NCBI GenBank assembly: GCA_910587715.1
Contig: CAJUMV010000019.1
Location: forward strand, 8,210-72,209
Length of the DNA: 64,000 bases
Origin: an uncultured Lachnospiraceae bacterium
GTDB taxonomy: Bacteria; Bacillota; Clostridia; Lachnospirales; Lachnospiraceae
Direction: 5' to 3'
Shown here: positions 33,241 to 42,762 of the stretch, piece after piece
How the letters are laid out: each line of letters begins with the position of its first letter
Numbering within the stretch: position 1 is the stretch's first letter
Position numbers and translations under genes: made by a program
The notes under the pieces: model-generated
Seen by the model: the letters and a program-made list of their open reading frames with translations, nothing else
What the model was told of the DNA's origin: nothing
The model's database searches: none

Positions 33241-34668
33241 ATGAAGAAGGCATTAAACGCGATAGGAAATTATTTTAAGAATATTGGAATTGCCTTTGTC
33301 AAGGGAGATGTATGGGTTAAGCTGTCAGCGATTCTGATGGGCGCGGGTTATTTTGCCAGAAAGCAGGTAATTAACGGTATTATCATGTTTCTGGTGGAAG
33401 CATTGTTCGTCGTGCTGTGCGTCGGCTATGCGGCGCCAAACCTTGCGAAGTTCGGAACTCTCGGTACGGTGCAGTTTGAGCAGGTGTTTGACCCGTTGAC
33501 TATGACCAGTACGGTCAACGATTACGACAACTCTTTCCTGATTCTGTTGAATTCCATTATTGCGCTTTTTCTCATTGTTGTATTTATCATGTTCTGGATC
33601 GCAAACATGAAAGCGGTTTACCGCCTGCAGGTTCGGAAAGAAAACGGCGAGCATATCAATACCTTTAAGGAAGATGTGCAGTCATTATTCAATGAAAAAT
33701 TTCATATTACGCTGCTGACGCTGCCGGCAATCGGTATTATCCTGATGAATATTCTGCCGATTCTGGTGCTGGTGGCTGTTGCGTTTACCAACTATGACCA
33801 GCAGCATATGCCGCCCAACTCATTGTTTACATGGGTGGGATGGTCAAACTTCAAGAGTCTGTTTACGGATTCCGTGACAGTGACTTTTGGGTATTCCTTT
33901 AGGAAAGTATTAACTTGGACGCTGGAGTGGGCGGTGCTTGCCACCTTTACGACCTATATCGGTGGTATCCTGCTCGCCAAGTTTATCAATAATAAGAAGA
34001 CGAAGATGCCGAAGATGTGGAGAACGCTTTTTATTATTGCCATCGCGGTGCCGCAGTTCGTGACACTGCTTCTGGTGCGTAACTTCTTCGCTGACAGCGG
34101 TATCGTCAATACCTTCTGCACCAATATCGGTTTGACGGATTTTCTAAAGAATGTGGGGCTTGTTCCCGCCAACCTGAGTTACATTCCGTTTTTAACCAAT
34201 CCGGGTTGGGCGAAGGTGATGATCGTCATTATCAATATCTGGGTCGGCATTCCCTATCAGATGCTGATTGCAACGGGCGTTCTGATGAACATTCCCGAGG
34301 ACCAGATAGAGAGCGCGAGAATCGACGGTGCAAACCCGTTCCAGATTTTCGTGAAGATTACAATGCCGTACATGCTTTTTGTAACAGGACCGAGCCTGAT
34401 TACGGACTTTGTAAAGAATATCAACAACTTTAACGTGATTTATCTGCTGACGCAGGACGTGTACGTCACGAGCGACCAGCTCCTCGCAAACTCCAACGCG
34501 AAGGAAATCGACTTGCTGGTTACCTGGCTGTTCCGCTTGACGAACGAGTATTACAACTATAAGATGGCGTCCGTTATCGGTATTATCGTATTTATCATTT
34601 GCGCGGCGTTTACATTGATTACCTTTACAAGAACCATTAAGGGAGATAAGGAGGAGGAATTTCAATAA
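33241..34668 (+). CDS. Sugar ABC transporter permease (MalF-type)
   Basis: A 475-residue integral membrane protein with about eight helices. Its N-terminal extension carries two to three extra helices (GIIMFLVEALFVVLCVGYAA, FLILLNSIIALFLIVVFIMF), as in MalF-like permeases. The conserved cytoplasmic EAA-type loop is seen as IPEDQIESARIDGANPFQIF, the contact site for the ATPase. ATG 33,241 is preferred over ATG 33,229 because the latter is part of the ribosome site itself (ATGGAGG, then TTCAA before ATG). The stop overlaps the start of the next permease by one base (TAATG), so both subunits are coupled. Confidence 0.93.
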   Translation: MKKALNAIGNYFKNIGIAFVKGDVWVKLSAILMGAGYFARKQVINGIIMFLVEALFVVLCVGYAAPNLAKFGTLGTVQFEQVFDPLTMTSTVNDYDNSFLILLNSIIALFLIVVFIMFWIANMKAVYRLQVRKENGEHINTFKEDVQSLFNEKFHITLLTLPAIGIILMNILPILVLVAVAFTNYDQQHMPPNSLFTWVGWSNFKSLFTDSVTVTFGYSFRKVLTWTLEWAVLATFTTYIGGILLAKFINNKKTKMPKMWRTLFIIAIAVPQFVTLLLVRNFFADSGIVNTFCTNIGLTDFLKNVGLVPANLSYIPFLTNPGWAKVMIVIINIWVGIPYQMLIATGVLMNIPEDQIESARIDGANPFQIFVKITMPYMLFVTGPSLITDFVKNINNFNVIYLLTQDVYVTSDQLLANSNAKEIDLLVTWLFRLTNEYYNYKMASVIGIIVFIICAAFTLITFTRTIKGDKEEEFQ

Positions 34669-35510
34669 TGAAAAAGACGATCAATGCTATTTTAAGACAT
34701 CTTGTTTTGCTTCTCCTGGCTGTGGTGTGGCTGATACCGATTCTCTGGCTGTTTGTTACCTCGTTTAGCGGGTACAAGGGAATCAACACTTCTCACTTCT
34801 TCCCGGAGACGTGGACGCTTGACAATTATGCGCAGTTATTTCTGCGCTCGGATTCCATCGTGCAGTACAACAGGTGGTTTGTGAATACATTGGTAATCGC
34901 TGTGTTTACCTGTCTCATTTCTACCATCCTTGTGCTGATGGTGAGCTATACCATGAGTAAGCTGCGGTTTCCGGGCAGAAAATCGCTGATGAGTTTCAGC
35001 ATCATTTTGAACATGTTCCCGGGTGTGCTTTCCATGATCGCTATTTACTTTATCTTAAAGACGTTTAACCTGACGAACAGTCATATCGGTATGATTATCG
35101 TGTACTCCGCGGGTGCGGGGCTGGGCTTCCTGATCTGTAAGGGCTTTATGGACACGATTTCCGTATCTTTGAGCGAGGCGGCAAGGCTGGAGGGCGCTTC
35201 CGAGGCGAAGATTTTCTGGAAGATTATCATTCCGCTGTCGAAGCCCATTATCGTGTATACGGTTATCAGCTCTTTCCTGGTGCCGTGGGGCGATTTCGTG
35301 TTCGCGAAGCTGATGCTTAATTCCGGTATCGCGACAGACTGGACGGTGGCAATCGGATTGTTCAATATGCTGGGCAAGTCCATGATTGCGAAGTACTTCT
35401 CCGTATTCTGCGCGGGCGGCGTGGTGATATCCGTGCCGATTTCGATTCTGTTTTTGATTATGCAGAAGTTCTATGTGGAAGGTATTACGGGAGGTTCTGT
35501 GAAGGGATAA
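34668..35510 (+). CDS. Sugar ABC transporter permease (MalG-type)
   Basis: A 280-residue second permease subunit with six helices. It opens with HLVLLLLAVVWLIPILWLFV and contains the EAA loop LSEAARLEGASEAKIFWKII-IPLSKP, the ATPase contact. It starts at the ATG overlapping the MalF-type stop and has GAGGAGG upstream. It forms the membrane channel together with the preceding protein. It is followed by a terminator-like hairpin at 35,532. Confidence 0.94.
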   Translation: MKKTINAILRHLVLLLLAVVWLIPILWLFVTSFSGYKGINTSHFFPETWTLDNYAQLFLRSDSIVQYNRWFVNTLVIAVFTCLISTILVLMVSYTMSKLRFPGRKSLMSFSIILNMFPGVLSMIAIYFILKTFNLTNSHIGMIIVYSAGAGLGFLICKGFMDTISVSLSEAARLEGASEAKIFWKIIIPLSKPIIVYTVISSFLVPWGDFVFAKLMLNSGIATDWTVAIGLFNMLGKSMIAKYFSVFCAGGVVISVPISILFLIMQKFYVEGITGGSVKG

Positions 35511-35531
35511 AGATTAAGAGCAACTGTGGGG

Positions 35532-35573
35532 CAAGCTGTACTTGATAAAAGGTGCAGCTTGTTTGTGTTTGTG
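35532..35573 (+). terminator. Probable terminator after importer genes
   Basis: CAAGCTGTAC (35,532-35,541) pairs with GTGCAGCTTG (35,552-35,561) with one wobble pair, followed by a T-rich TTTGTGTTTGT. It is imperfect but well placed before the amylase gene. Confidence 0.55.
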
Positions 35574-35630
35574 GAAGTGGTTTACATAATTGAAAATAAT
35601 GAAAAAGAAATTAAAATGGAGCGTATTGAA

Positions 35631-37454
35631 ATGAGGAGCAAATATATAAGGATTGTGGCGGGGATGCTGGCGGCGGCTCTGGTGATTGGAGGCTGCGGGG
35701 GCGCGGAGAATCCGGCAGCGCCGGACGGGGCGGCTTTGGAGGAGCAGTCTGGGATAGGAGCGGACAATTCGTCGGCAGACGGGGGAAACACGGCGGATGG
35801 CACGGCGGCAGGCGCAGATGCCGATGAGGAGAGCACGACCGCGGGCGGCGGTGACGCAGGGGAGCAGGCGGCGGAAGCATCTGCCAAGGAGCCGTGGGAG
35901 GACAACCCGCTGCAGATCATCGACGACAATTACAGGACGTATTATGAGGTGTTCGTCTACTCCTTCTGCGACAGCGACGGGGACGGCGTGGGAGACTTGC
36001 AGGGGTTGATTTCCAAGCTGGACTACATCAACGACGGGGACGACGCCACAGACACGGACCTGGGATGCAATGGCATCTGGCTGATGCCCGTGAACCCTTC
36101 GCCCACGTATCACAAGTATGACGTGGCGGATTATTACGCCATAGACGAGGAGTACGGCACGCTGGAGGATTTCAAGGAACTGCTTGCGGCGTGTGATGAG
36201 CGGGGCATCAAGGTTATCATGGATCTGGTGTTAAATCACAGCTCGTCGCAGAATCCATGGTTTCAGGAGGCGTGCACGTATCTGAAAGGGCTGAATGGCG
36301 GCGAGCCGGACGCGGCGGACTGTCCCTATGTTGACTATTATCATTTTTCCAAGGAGCAGGGCGGCGGCTACTATCCCGTGGAGGGGACCGACTGGTTTTA
36401 CGAGGCGCAGTTCTGGTCGGAGATGCCCGATTTCAATTTAGACTGTGAGCCCCTGCGGGAGGAGATCGCCAAAATCACGAAATACTGGCTGGACATGGGG
36501 GTGGGCGGTTTCCGTCTGGACGCGGTGAAAGAGTTTTATTCCGGCGCGCCCCAGTCCAACATTGACTTTCTGGCGTGGCTGACCGATACGGTCAAAGGGC
36601 AGAAACCAGACGCTTACCTTGTGGGCGAGGCGTGGCTTGATATGGCGGACTACGCGCCCTATTATGGGAGCGGCATCGACAGCGTTTTCAACTTCGCCTT
36701 TGCGGACAAAGACGGTATTATTTCCAAGGTATTAAACGGGGCTTCCGCGGCAAAATACGGCGCGGCGGTCAGCAGTCTGGAGGAGACGTTCGGTGCCTAC
36801 AACGCGGATTATATTGATGCGCCTTTCTATACCAATCACGACATGGGCAGGAGTGCGGGCTACTATGCGGGGGACAATTCCGCCGCCCAGACGAAGATGG
36901 CGGGCGCCATGAACCTGTTTATGGGCGGGTCGGCATTCCTCTATTACGGGGAGGAGCTTGGCATGAAAGGCTCCGGCAAGGACGAGAACAAGCGCGCGCC
37001 CATGTACTGGAGCATGAACCCAGACGCGGCAGGCATGTGCGACGGTCCGGCGGATATGGAAGACGTGAAGATGAAGTTTGAGAGTCTGGAAGAGCAGGAA
37101 AAGGATGGGACTTCCGTCTATCAGTTTTATAAGAAGGTTATCAGGATCCGCAACCAGAATCCGGAGATTGCCAGAGGGGATGCAAAATACGTCCTTGTGG
37201 GGGATTTTCTGGCGGATGATACGCGGGAAAGCGTCTGTGCCATCCAGAAGACTTACGGGGACTCGGAGCTTCTGCTCATTTTTGTGACGGGGGCGGAGAC
37301 GGAGGAACTGGATCTGACAGGCATTACCTTAAACGGTAAAAATATCGGCGCGGATACAGAGATCCGGGGAGCGCTTGTCACCGGGGAGGAGAAGATCAGC
37401 TTTGAGAATGGAAAGGCTGTGATGCCCGGGTTTTCGGTGCTGGTGTTGAAGTAG
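35631..37454 (+). CDS. Lipoprotein alpha-amylase family enzyme (GH13)
   Basis: A 607-residue surface enzyme. The signal MRSKYIRIVAGMLAAALVIG ends with lipobox VIGGC, so it is lipid-anchored. An acidic, Ala/Gly-rich linker (about 25-85) precedes the catalytic barrel, which begins YYEVFVYSFCDSDGDGVGDLQG. GH13 residues are visible: VMDLVLNHSS, nucleophile Asp297 in GGFRLDAVKE, acid/base Glu333 in LVGEAW and Asp404 in YTNHDMGR. A beta-rich C-terminal domain follows (about 520-607). ATG 35,631 is chosen over earlier in-frame ATGs because it starts the signal peptide directly and has GGAGCG upstream. It should release maltodextrins outside the cell for the adjacent importer. Exact specificity (amylase, pullulanase-like or glucosidase) is not settled. 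Confidence 0.92.
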   Translation: MRSKYIRIVAGMLAAALVIGGCGGAENPAAPDGAALEEQSGIGADNSSADGGNTADGTAAGADADEESTTAGGGDAGEQAAEASAKEPWEDNPLQIIDDNYRTYYEVFVYSFCDSDGDGVGDLQGLISKLDYINDGDDATDTDLGCNGIWLMPVNPSPTYHKYDVADYYAIDEEYGTLEDFKELLAACDERGIKVIMDLVLNHSSSQNPWFQEACTYLKGLNGGEPDAADCPYVDYYHFSKEQGGGYYPVEGTDWFYEAQFWSEMPDFNLDCEPLREEIAKITKYWLDMGVGGFRLDAVKEFYSGAPQSNIDFLAWLTDTVKGQKPDAYLVGEAWLDMADYAPYYGSGIDSVFNFAFADKDGIISKVLNGASAAKYGAAVSSLEETFGAYNADYIDAPFYTNHDMGRSAGYYAGDNSAAQTKMAGAMNLFMGGSAFLYYGEELGMKGSGKDENKRAPMYWSMNPDAAGMCDGPADMEDVKMKFESLEEQEKDGTSVYQFYKKVIRIRNQNPEIARGDAKYVLVGDFLADDTRESVCAIQKTYGDSELLLIFVTGAETEELDLTGITLNGKNIGADTEIRGALVTGEEKISFENGKAVMPGFSVLVLK

Positions 37455-37565
37455 TGAGAACAGCTTGAAACGTCTTGAAATTCTAAAGAATATATTATAA
37501 AATTATTAAAGTTATTAAAAGTACAAATATTTAATAAATTAACGAAAGGATAACAGGTACTTAAC

Positions 37566-38864
37566 ATGAAAAGTCAAAACAAATGGGTGCGTGCCGCGAT
37601 CCCGGCACTGCTCCTGCACTTCAGTATCGGTACGGTGTACTGCTGGTCTATCTTCAGTCAGGAGATCGCTGACTACATAGGCTTCTCCAAGGCAGCTACG
37701 GAGTGGGCGTTCAGCTTTGCGATTTTCTTCCTCGGCATGTCTGCGGCATTCCTTGGCAATGTGGTGGAGAAGGATATTCACAAGTCGTCTCTGATTGCCA
37801 CGATTACCTTTGCCCTCGGTATGGCAGGCACGGGTTTCTTCATATATTATGGAGGAAACCACCCCGGCAGCCCGCTGGCTCTGGTAGGTATTTATGTCTG
37901 CTACGGTTTTATCATGGGCATCGGTCTCGGAACAGGTTATCTGTCTCCAGTAAAGACCCTAATGCTCTGGTTCGAGGATAAGAAGGGTCTGGCGACAGGT
38001 CTGGCGGTGGCGGGCTTTGGCGGCGCGAAGGCGATTGCAAGCCCGATTATGCAGGCGCTCCTTTCCAATCTGGGTGAGGGCGGCATTTATAAGATGTTCT
38101 GGATTCTCGCTGCGGTTTATTTTGTAATGATGTTCGTGGGTCATCTTCTTCTGGCGAAGCCCGAGGGCTGGCATGAGCCGCAGAAGAAGGAAAAAGGACA
38201 GGGCATCATGGCTACCATCAAAACCCGTCCGGTCAGCAATTATATCGGCATCTGGCTGATGTTCTACATCAATATCACCTGCGGTCTGGCGCTGATTTCG
38301 CAGGAGAAGATGATTGTGAAATGTATCGGTCTTGCCGGCGTGGTCGGCGTGATTTCCACGATATCCGCAATCTTCAATGCGGGCGGTCGTCTCGGCTTCT
38401 CCGCGTGGGCGGACCACCTGAAGGACAGAAATACGATTTACAAGTTGATTTTCGTGCTCTCGATTGTATTTACCGGCGCGGTTATGCTCACAGGCGGTAT
38501 CAAGAACGGTGAAGGCAACATGCTTTTGGTTGTTCTTGTGCTGGCGCTGGTATTCATGGTAAATGCCGGATACGGTGGCGGCTTCTCCAATGTGCCGACC
38601 CTGCTTTCCGACCACTACGGCATGGGCAGCATCAGCGCGATTCACGGTATCACTCTTTCCGCGTGGGCGTTTGCGGGTCTTACCGGCAACCAGATAGCGA
38701 CCCTGATCGTGAGCAATACAGGCAGCTTTATCGACGACGGACACGGCGGTCAGATTAACCCCGTGGGCTATCAGAACGTGCTGTACTTTACGATAGTGCT
38801 TTATATCATCGCACTGTTGATCAGCCTGTTCCTCGTGAAGCCCGCGAGCACGGACAGGAAGTAA
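37566..38864 (+). CDS. OFA-family major facilitator transporter
   Basis: A 432-residue membrane transporter of 12 helices, similar to oxalate/formate antiporters. The N-terminus reads WVRAAIPALLLHFSIGTVYCW. The helix 4-5 region has GIGLGTGYLSPVKTLMLWF followed by DKKGLATGLAVAGFGGAKAI, which is characteristic of the OFA family. The central loop (KPEGWHEPQKKEK) is cytoplasmic. Family members exchange small carboxylates, so a monocarboxylate such as oxalate, formate, lactate or pyruvate is possible; the two Arg/Lys positions that define oxalate carriers cannot be judged by eye. It is transcribed alone and ends at a strong terminator. Confidence 0.88.
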   Translation: MKSQNKWVRAAIPALLLHFSIGTVYCWSIFSQEIADYIGFSKAATEWAFSFAIFFLGMSAAFLGNVVEKDIHKSSLIATITFALGMAGTGFFIYYGGNHPGSPLALVGIYVCYGFIMGIGLGTGYLSPVKTLMLWFEDKKGLATGLAVAGFGGAKAIASPIMQALLSNLGEGGIYKMFWILAAVYFVMMFVGHLLLAKPEGWHEPQKKEKGQGIMATIKTRPVSNYIGIWLMFYINITCGLALISQEKMIVKCIGLAGVVGVISTISAIFNAGGRLGFSAWADHLKDRNTIYKLIFVLSIVFTGAVMLTGGIKNGEGNMLLVVLVLALVFMVNAGYGGGFSNVPTLLSDHYGMGSISAIHGITLSAWAFAGLTGNQIATLIVSNTGSFIDDGHGGQINPVGYQNVLYFTIVLYIIALLISLFLVKPASTDRK

Positions 38865-38881
38865 GGATAAAAAAATAAGGA

Positions 38882-38928
38882 AAGCAAGACCCCCGAAGGT
38901 GCTGCCTCCGGGGGTCTTGCTTGTGTAA
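38882..38928. terminator. Strong rho-independent terminator
   Basis: AAGCAAGACCCCCG (38,882-38,895) and CGGGGGTCTTGCTT (38,909-38,922) form a perfect 14-base-pair stem around a 13-base loop. It lies between the converging transporter and cyclic-nucleotide-binding genes and may serve both. Confidence 0.85.
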
Positions 38929-39059
38929 AAGGGGAATTCTTCGGAATTGCTATTGCCGACTTGACTTCCGTAATCAAGTCTGTATTCAATATACCGTACT
39001 TCCCTCTTACAGTCTATAATTATATTACAAAAGAATAACACTATATTAGCCAGAGAGCT

Positions 39060-41318
39060 TTACATGTTCAAATAATCACGCTGCCGTTGAAGCTCCGGAG
39101 GAATGGGAATGCCCGTGTTTTTCAGCTTTTGGAAGACATTATCATAATGATGTATTTTCTGCGCCAATTTAATATCGTAGCGTGACATAGTCTCCTTGTA
39201 GAGCGGGTTTGCCATCAGCCTTGTGCGGATTTCCTTAGAGAACGGGCAATATGTGAAAATGATGTTTCGGGACACCTTATTGAGTCGCGGTGAGCCGGCG
39301 CCCTCATAGAGAACCCATGCCTCGTAATCTCTGATGAACATTTCTTTATAACTATTTTTCGCTTTCTGCATACTGAGCTTAATCTTATCCTTGGCATCAG
39401 CAGACAGTTCGCGGTTCTTGCGGTAGAACTGGATGTAGTCGAAGTATTCGCTCGTAAGGGAAGCCTCGGAAATATCGTTCCAGCGGGCACCCTGTATCCG
39501 TTTGCACATCTCCCAGCGGAAATCGCCGGTCAGACGAACGAGAATGTTTGTCAAATCTTCCATCTGGAAGATGGACACCATCATGCGCGCAGGGGTGGTA
39601 CGCTTGCGTCCTTCAATTTCCTGCCAAGCAATGCCACGGGTTCCCACGTTTGGCATGAGGATAATGTCGGGAAGCACTTCGACGCCGACGGATTCCTTGC
39701 CGATACCAAGGTCGGGGTTCGTGTAAATGACGTCGCGGTAGTAAGCGCTGAAGTCAATATCCCGGATTTTCCGGAAAGCCTCTTCCACCTTGTCCGCGGA
39801 TACCAGCGTGCCGTCTAACTCTTTTAAGACATTATGCTCCGAGAAAATCGGGCAAAAGCTCAATACGCGTCCGAAAGTAATCTTGTTGACGGTCTGGAAC
39901 ATGTTGCGAATCTCGAAGAGCACCTTTTCTGTCGAGTCGTTCTGCATCCGCGCCTCGTCTGCGGCGGTGATATTGCCGGACATTTTCTGCTCGCGCAGGA
40001 AAGTAGGAAAGTCAGAGTCAAACTCGTTGCGGCTGGGCTCCTTGACACCTTTATAAATGGCGGTAAACCATTCGTATGCCGTATACACCTTGCGTTTCGG
40101 GTCCGTAGGAAGTTTATCGACTATCTTGTACAGGTAGGCGGCATTCTCAAGACCTGCCAGGTGCTCGTCTATATAACCGAAATTAAAGAACATTTTCACT
40201 ACTTTGGGAACGGCAGAAGGCTCTTTCATGCTCTTTAAGAAAGCTTTCTCATATATCACATAAAATTGTTTGGTGATAGTCATGCGCAGCTTTCTCGCGG
40301 CATCGTCGGAGGCGTTCTTATCTGTCATCTTGGCAAACGTCTTCACAGCTTCGCGGAAAGCGGTGGCTGCTTCGCCGTCTATCTCCGCGTAGGAGAGAAT
40401 CTTGTTCATGGAGTCTTCCACATCGGGTACATCGTCCACCGTGGTGGCTTCCTCTTCGGAACCGTCCCCGAGCGTCTCCAGCTTTGTCCGGTATTCTGCG
40501 ACCCTATGCCGGTACATTTCCTTGTCGATCGAAGGCAGATCCTCTAATTGAATCATGATGGTGGAGATTTTCGCACTCAGGGTAGTGGAATCTGTGTCAT
40601 TTGCCCCGATTTTATAGAGAAGGCTTGCATAAAGATCGAAAAAGTCCAGATGGTTTTCGTTCATCAACAGGCTCGCAATCTCTGCCTTGTAATCGTAAAA
40701 AACGCGGCATATAGAAAAAATACGGTGGATATCCTGATCTGTCTTCAGCACTACGCCTGCAAGAAAATCGGGCTCGTGGAATTTGGAGGATTTTCCGGTG
40801 ACCATAGTGGTCAACTGCTCGTAGTAGCCGTCCAGCCAGCTTTCCACATCTTCCTCCAGCGTAAGCGGCGCCAAATCTTCCATATCAGGCAGCGCCCTGG
40901 GGGTAATGCCGTGTTTGACGCAGAAGGATTTGTACTCTTCGTAGCGGTCCATCAGGAAATGGTAAATATTTTCGCAGTCAAAGCGCATCAGCTCATACTG
41001 GTCGTATATCTCGCGAAACTGCCGAAAGAGCGAGGAGACGATCATGTTTGCCAAATCTATGCTTTTCTGCATCAGTGTGGAGAGCTGCGCGGCGGTACAC
41101 GGATAGGAAGCAATCCCCGTAGCGTCATCCGTTTCATAGGTAATAAAGTGAGAACCAAAAAAAATCTCACAGACGCCGATAACATCTCCTTTTTTCAGAT
41201 AAAAAGTGCCTCCCGGATAAGAGGCGCATACGCTTCCTTTCGCGATGACATGCAGGGCAGTCAGATTCTGCTCACTCTGGATGAGCTGCGTGCCCGCAGG
41301 AAATTCTTTTACTGCCAT
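39060..41318 (-). CDS. Large cyclic-nucleotide-binding-domain protein of unknown function
   Basis: A 752-residue soluble protein on the minus strand. Residues about 1-115 form a Crp-like cNMP-binding beta-roll (FPAGTQLIQSEQNLTALHVI, GTFYLKKGDVIGVCEIFF). No helix-turn-helix follows, so it is not a usual Crp/Fnr regulator. The remaining 630 residues are mostly helical with a more conserved-looking section near 540-640 (VLPDIILMPNVGTRGIAWQE, FRWEMCKRIQGARWNDISE). I do not recognise a family for this part. AAGGGGGT lies six bases before ATG. It is transcribed divergently from the next gene. A nucleotide second-messenger sensor is a plausible but unproven role. Confidence 0.65.
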   Translation of the reverse strand: MAVKEFPAGTQLIQSEQNLTALHVIAKGSVCASYPGGTFYLKKGDVIGVCEIFFGSHFITYETDDATGIASYPCTAAQLSTLMQKSIDLANMIVSSLFRQFREIYDQYELMRFDCENIYHFLMDRYEEYKSFCVKHGITPRALPDMEDLAPLTLEEDVESWLDGYYEQLTTMVTGKSSKFHEPDFLAGVVLKTDQDIHRIFSICRVFYDYKAEIASLLMNENHLDFFDLYASLLYKIGANDTDSTTLSAKISTIMIQLEDLPSIDKEMYRHRVAEYRTKLETLGDGSEEEATTVDDVPDVEDSMNKILSYAEIDGEAATAFREAVKTFAKMTDKNASDDAARKLRMTITKQFYVIYEKAFLKSMKEPSAVPKVVKMFFNFGYIDEHLAGLENAAYLYKIVDKLPTDPKRKVYTAYEWFTAIYKGVKEPSRNEFDSDFPTFLREQKMSGNITAADEARMQNDSTEKVLFEIRNMFQTVNKITFGRVLSFCPIFSEHNVLKELDGTLVSADKVEEAFRKIRDIDFSAYYRDVIYTNPDLGIGKESVGVEVLPDIILMPNVGTRGIAWQEIEGRKRTTPARMMVSIFQMEDLTNILVRLTGDFRWEMCKRIQGARWNDISEASLTSEYFDYIQFYRKNRELSADAKDKIKLSMQKAKNSYKEMFIRDYEAWVLYEGAGSPRLNKVSRNIIFTYCPFSKEIRTRLMANPLYKETMSRYDIKLAQKIHHYDNVFQKLKNTGIPIPPELQRQRDYLNM

Positions 41319-41575
41319 TTGAATACCCCCTTATACAAAATGATACAAAAGCCTGTATCTATCTTATGCTTTTTTGGGGGAAAAGTCAATGAAAGGGGAG
41401 GCAGATACATTTATATGACATGGTTTGCGCAGAAAAACAGCAAACTTGGTACTGTACTTTTCGAAAAATTGTGATAAAATTGAAAATGACAGGCTTGTCG
41501 GGAGTTTACAGTCTGCCGGCGGGTCAACAAGGGGTAAAAAGTGATTTGAAAAATGGAAGCGAGTGATAAAGTATT

Positions 41576-42094
41576 ATGGAGAAGACACAGATAGAAAAAG
41601 AGGATATTGCCTATAGGCAGCAGGTAGTAAATGAATACAGGGCGGACGTGGAGAAACTGGCGAGGTATCTGCCCTGGCTGGAGAGCAAGAAAGGCACTAG
41701 CGTACAGCAGAGCTATTCCGGCTCCGGGATTGCGGAGCATTCCGTTGCCTTTCCGGTGTATGACGGCACGTTGATGAATTTTGTCAAAGAAGCGCAGCGG
41801 ACGAAACTTATGGACCGAAATTACCGATATGTTTATTCGCGAAACAGGATTCGCGTGCTGGAGGACGAGCTTCTTGCCATCAAGAGGGCGGACATCCGGG
41901 AGATGGATGTGCTGAAAGGCATTCTTTCCAGATATGTGCTGGAGGGCATGACAAAGGGCAGGAGATGGTCAGAGGCAGTGGAAAACGGCATTTTCCTGAA
42001 AGTCATTAAAAAAATGAAGGAAAATCTGGATTTCTGGGACCATCCAATACAGACCAGAGTGGTCAACGTCAGGGAAGAAGAAAAGCAGGAATAA
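41576..42094 (+). CDS. Hypothetical 172-residue protein
   Basis: A soluble, charged protein without signal peptide or membrane segment. I do not recognise a family. It begins with a helical stretch (VVNEYRADVEKLARYLPWLE), has a Gly/Ser patch (SYSGSGIAEHSVAFP) and ends with a helical, Lys-rich region. The ribosome site is weak. It is followed 28 bases later by a TetR-family regulator and is probably co-transcribed with it. Confidence 0.6.
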   Translation: MEKTQIEKEDIAYRQQVVNEYRADVEKLARYLPWLESKKGTSVQQSYSGSGIAEHSVAFPVYDGTLMNFVKEAQRTKLMDRNYRYVYSRNRIRVLEDELLAIKRADIREMDVLKGILSRYVLEGMTKGRRWSEAVENGIFLKVIKKMKENLDFWDHPIQTRVVNVREEEKQE

Positions 42095-42122
42095 GATACT
42101 TTGTTAGGGAGACAGGGAAACG

Positions 42123-42707
42123 ATGGGAGAAAAATCGGCACAGAAAAAGAAGTACATACTGGATACGGCAAGAAAGGTGTTTGTGGAAAAAGGGTTTAAG
42201 AGCGTGACCATGAAGGATATCGTGGAGGCGTGTGAAATCAGCCGCGGCGGTCTGTATCTATATTTTGAAAGCACGGATCAGATATTGATGGAAGTGCTGC
42301 AGATGGAAGCGGACGAAACGGACGACGTCTTCACGGAGCGGATTGCCAAAGAGGATACGGCGGCGGATATTCTGACGCTGTTTTTAAAGGAGCAGAAAAA
42401 GGAGCTTTTACAGAATAAAGATAATTTGACTGTAGCGGTCTATGAGTATTTCTTTGCGCATAAATCGACCGACAAGAATAATATGCTGCGCAGGCAGTTT
42501 GACGCGGGTGTCAGGGTGATTGAAAAACTGATTGAAGCAGGGATTGCCAGCGGCGAGTTTTATTGTGAGAATCCAAAGGGAGCTGCCGCCAATATCATGT
42601 ATGTGCTGGAGGGCTTGAAGATCAATGCGCAGACCTTTGGCATTACGGAGAAGATGGTGGACGAGCAGCTGCTTTATATTATGCAGGGGCTGATTACAGA
42701 GATATAA
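42123..42707 (+). CDS. TetR/AcrR-family transcriptional regulator
   Basis: A 194-residue repressor. The N-terminal helix-turn-helix is typical: ILDTARKVFVEKGFKSVTM, then KDIVEACEISRGGLYLYFES. The C-terminal ligand-binding domain is helical and diverse, so the inducer is unknown. It sits between the 172-residue unknown gene and purL. RBS GGGAGACAGGGA lies upstream. No clear operator palindrome was found nearby. Confidence 0.92.
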   Translation: MGEKSAQKKKYILDTARKVFVEKGFKSVTMKDIVEACEISRGGLYLYFESTDQILMEVLQMEADETDDVFTERIAKEDTAADILTLFLKEQKKELLQNKDNLTVAVYEYFFAHKSTDKNNMLRRQFDAGVRVIEKLIEAGIASGEFYCENPKGAAANIMYVLEGLKINAQTFGITEKMVDEQLLYIMQGLITEI

Positions 42708-42762
42708 GGCTTGTAAGCACGGGCTTTCGAGTCTGTGTGAAGCAGAGGGAGGACAGTCGGTT

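Noticed and set aside
37959..39041. Minus-strand frame of 360 codons opposite the OFA transporter
   Set aside because: Crosses the strong terminator at 38,882-38,922 and lies opposite a clear membrane transporter.
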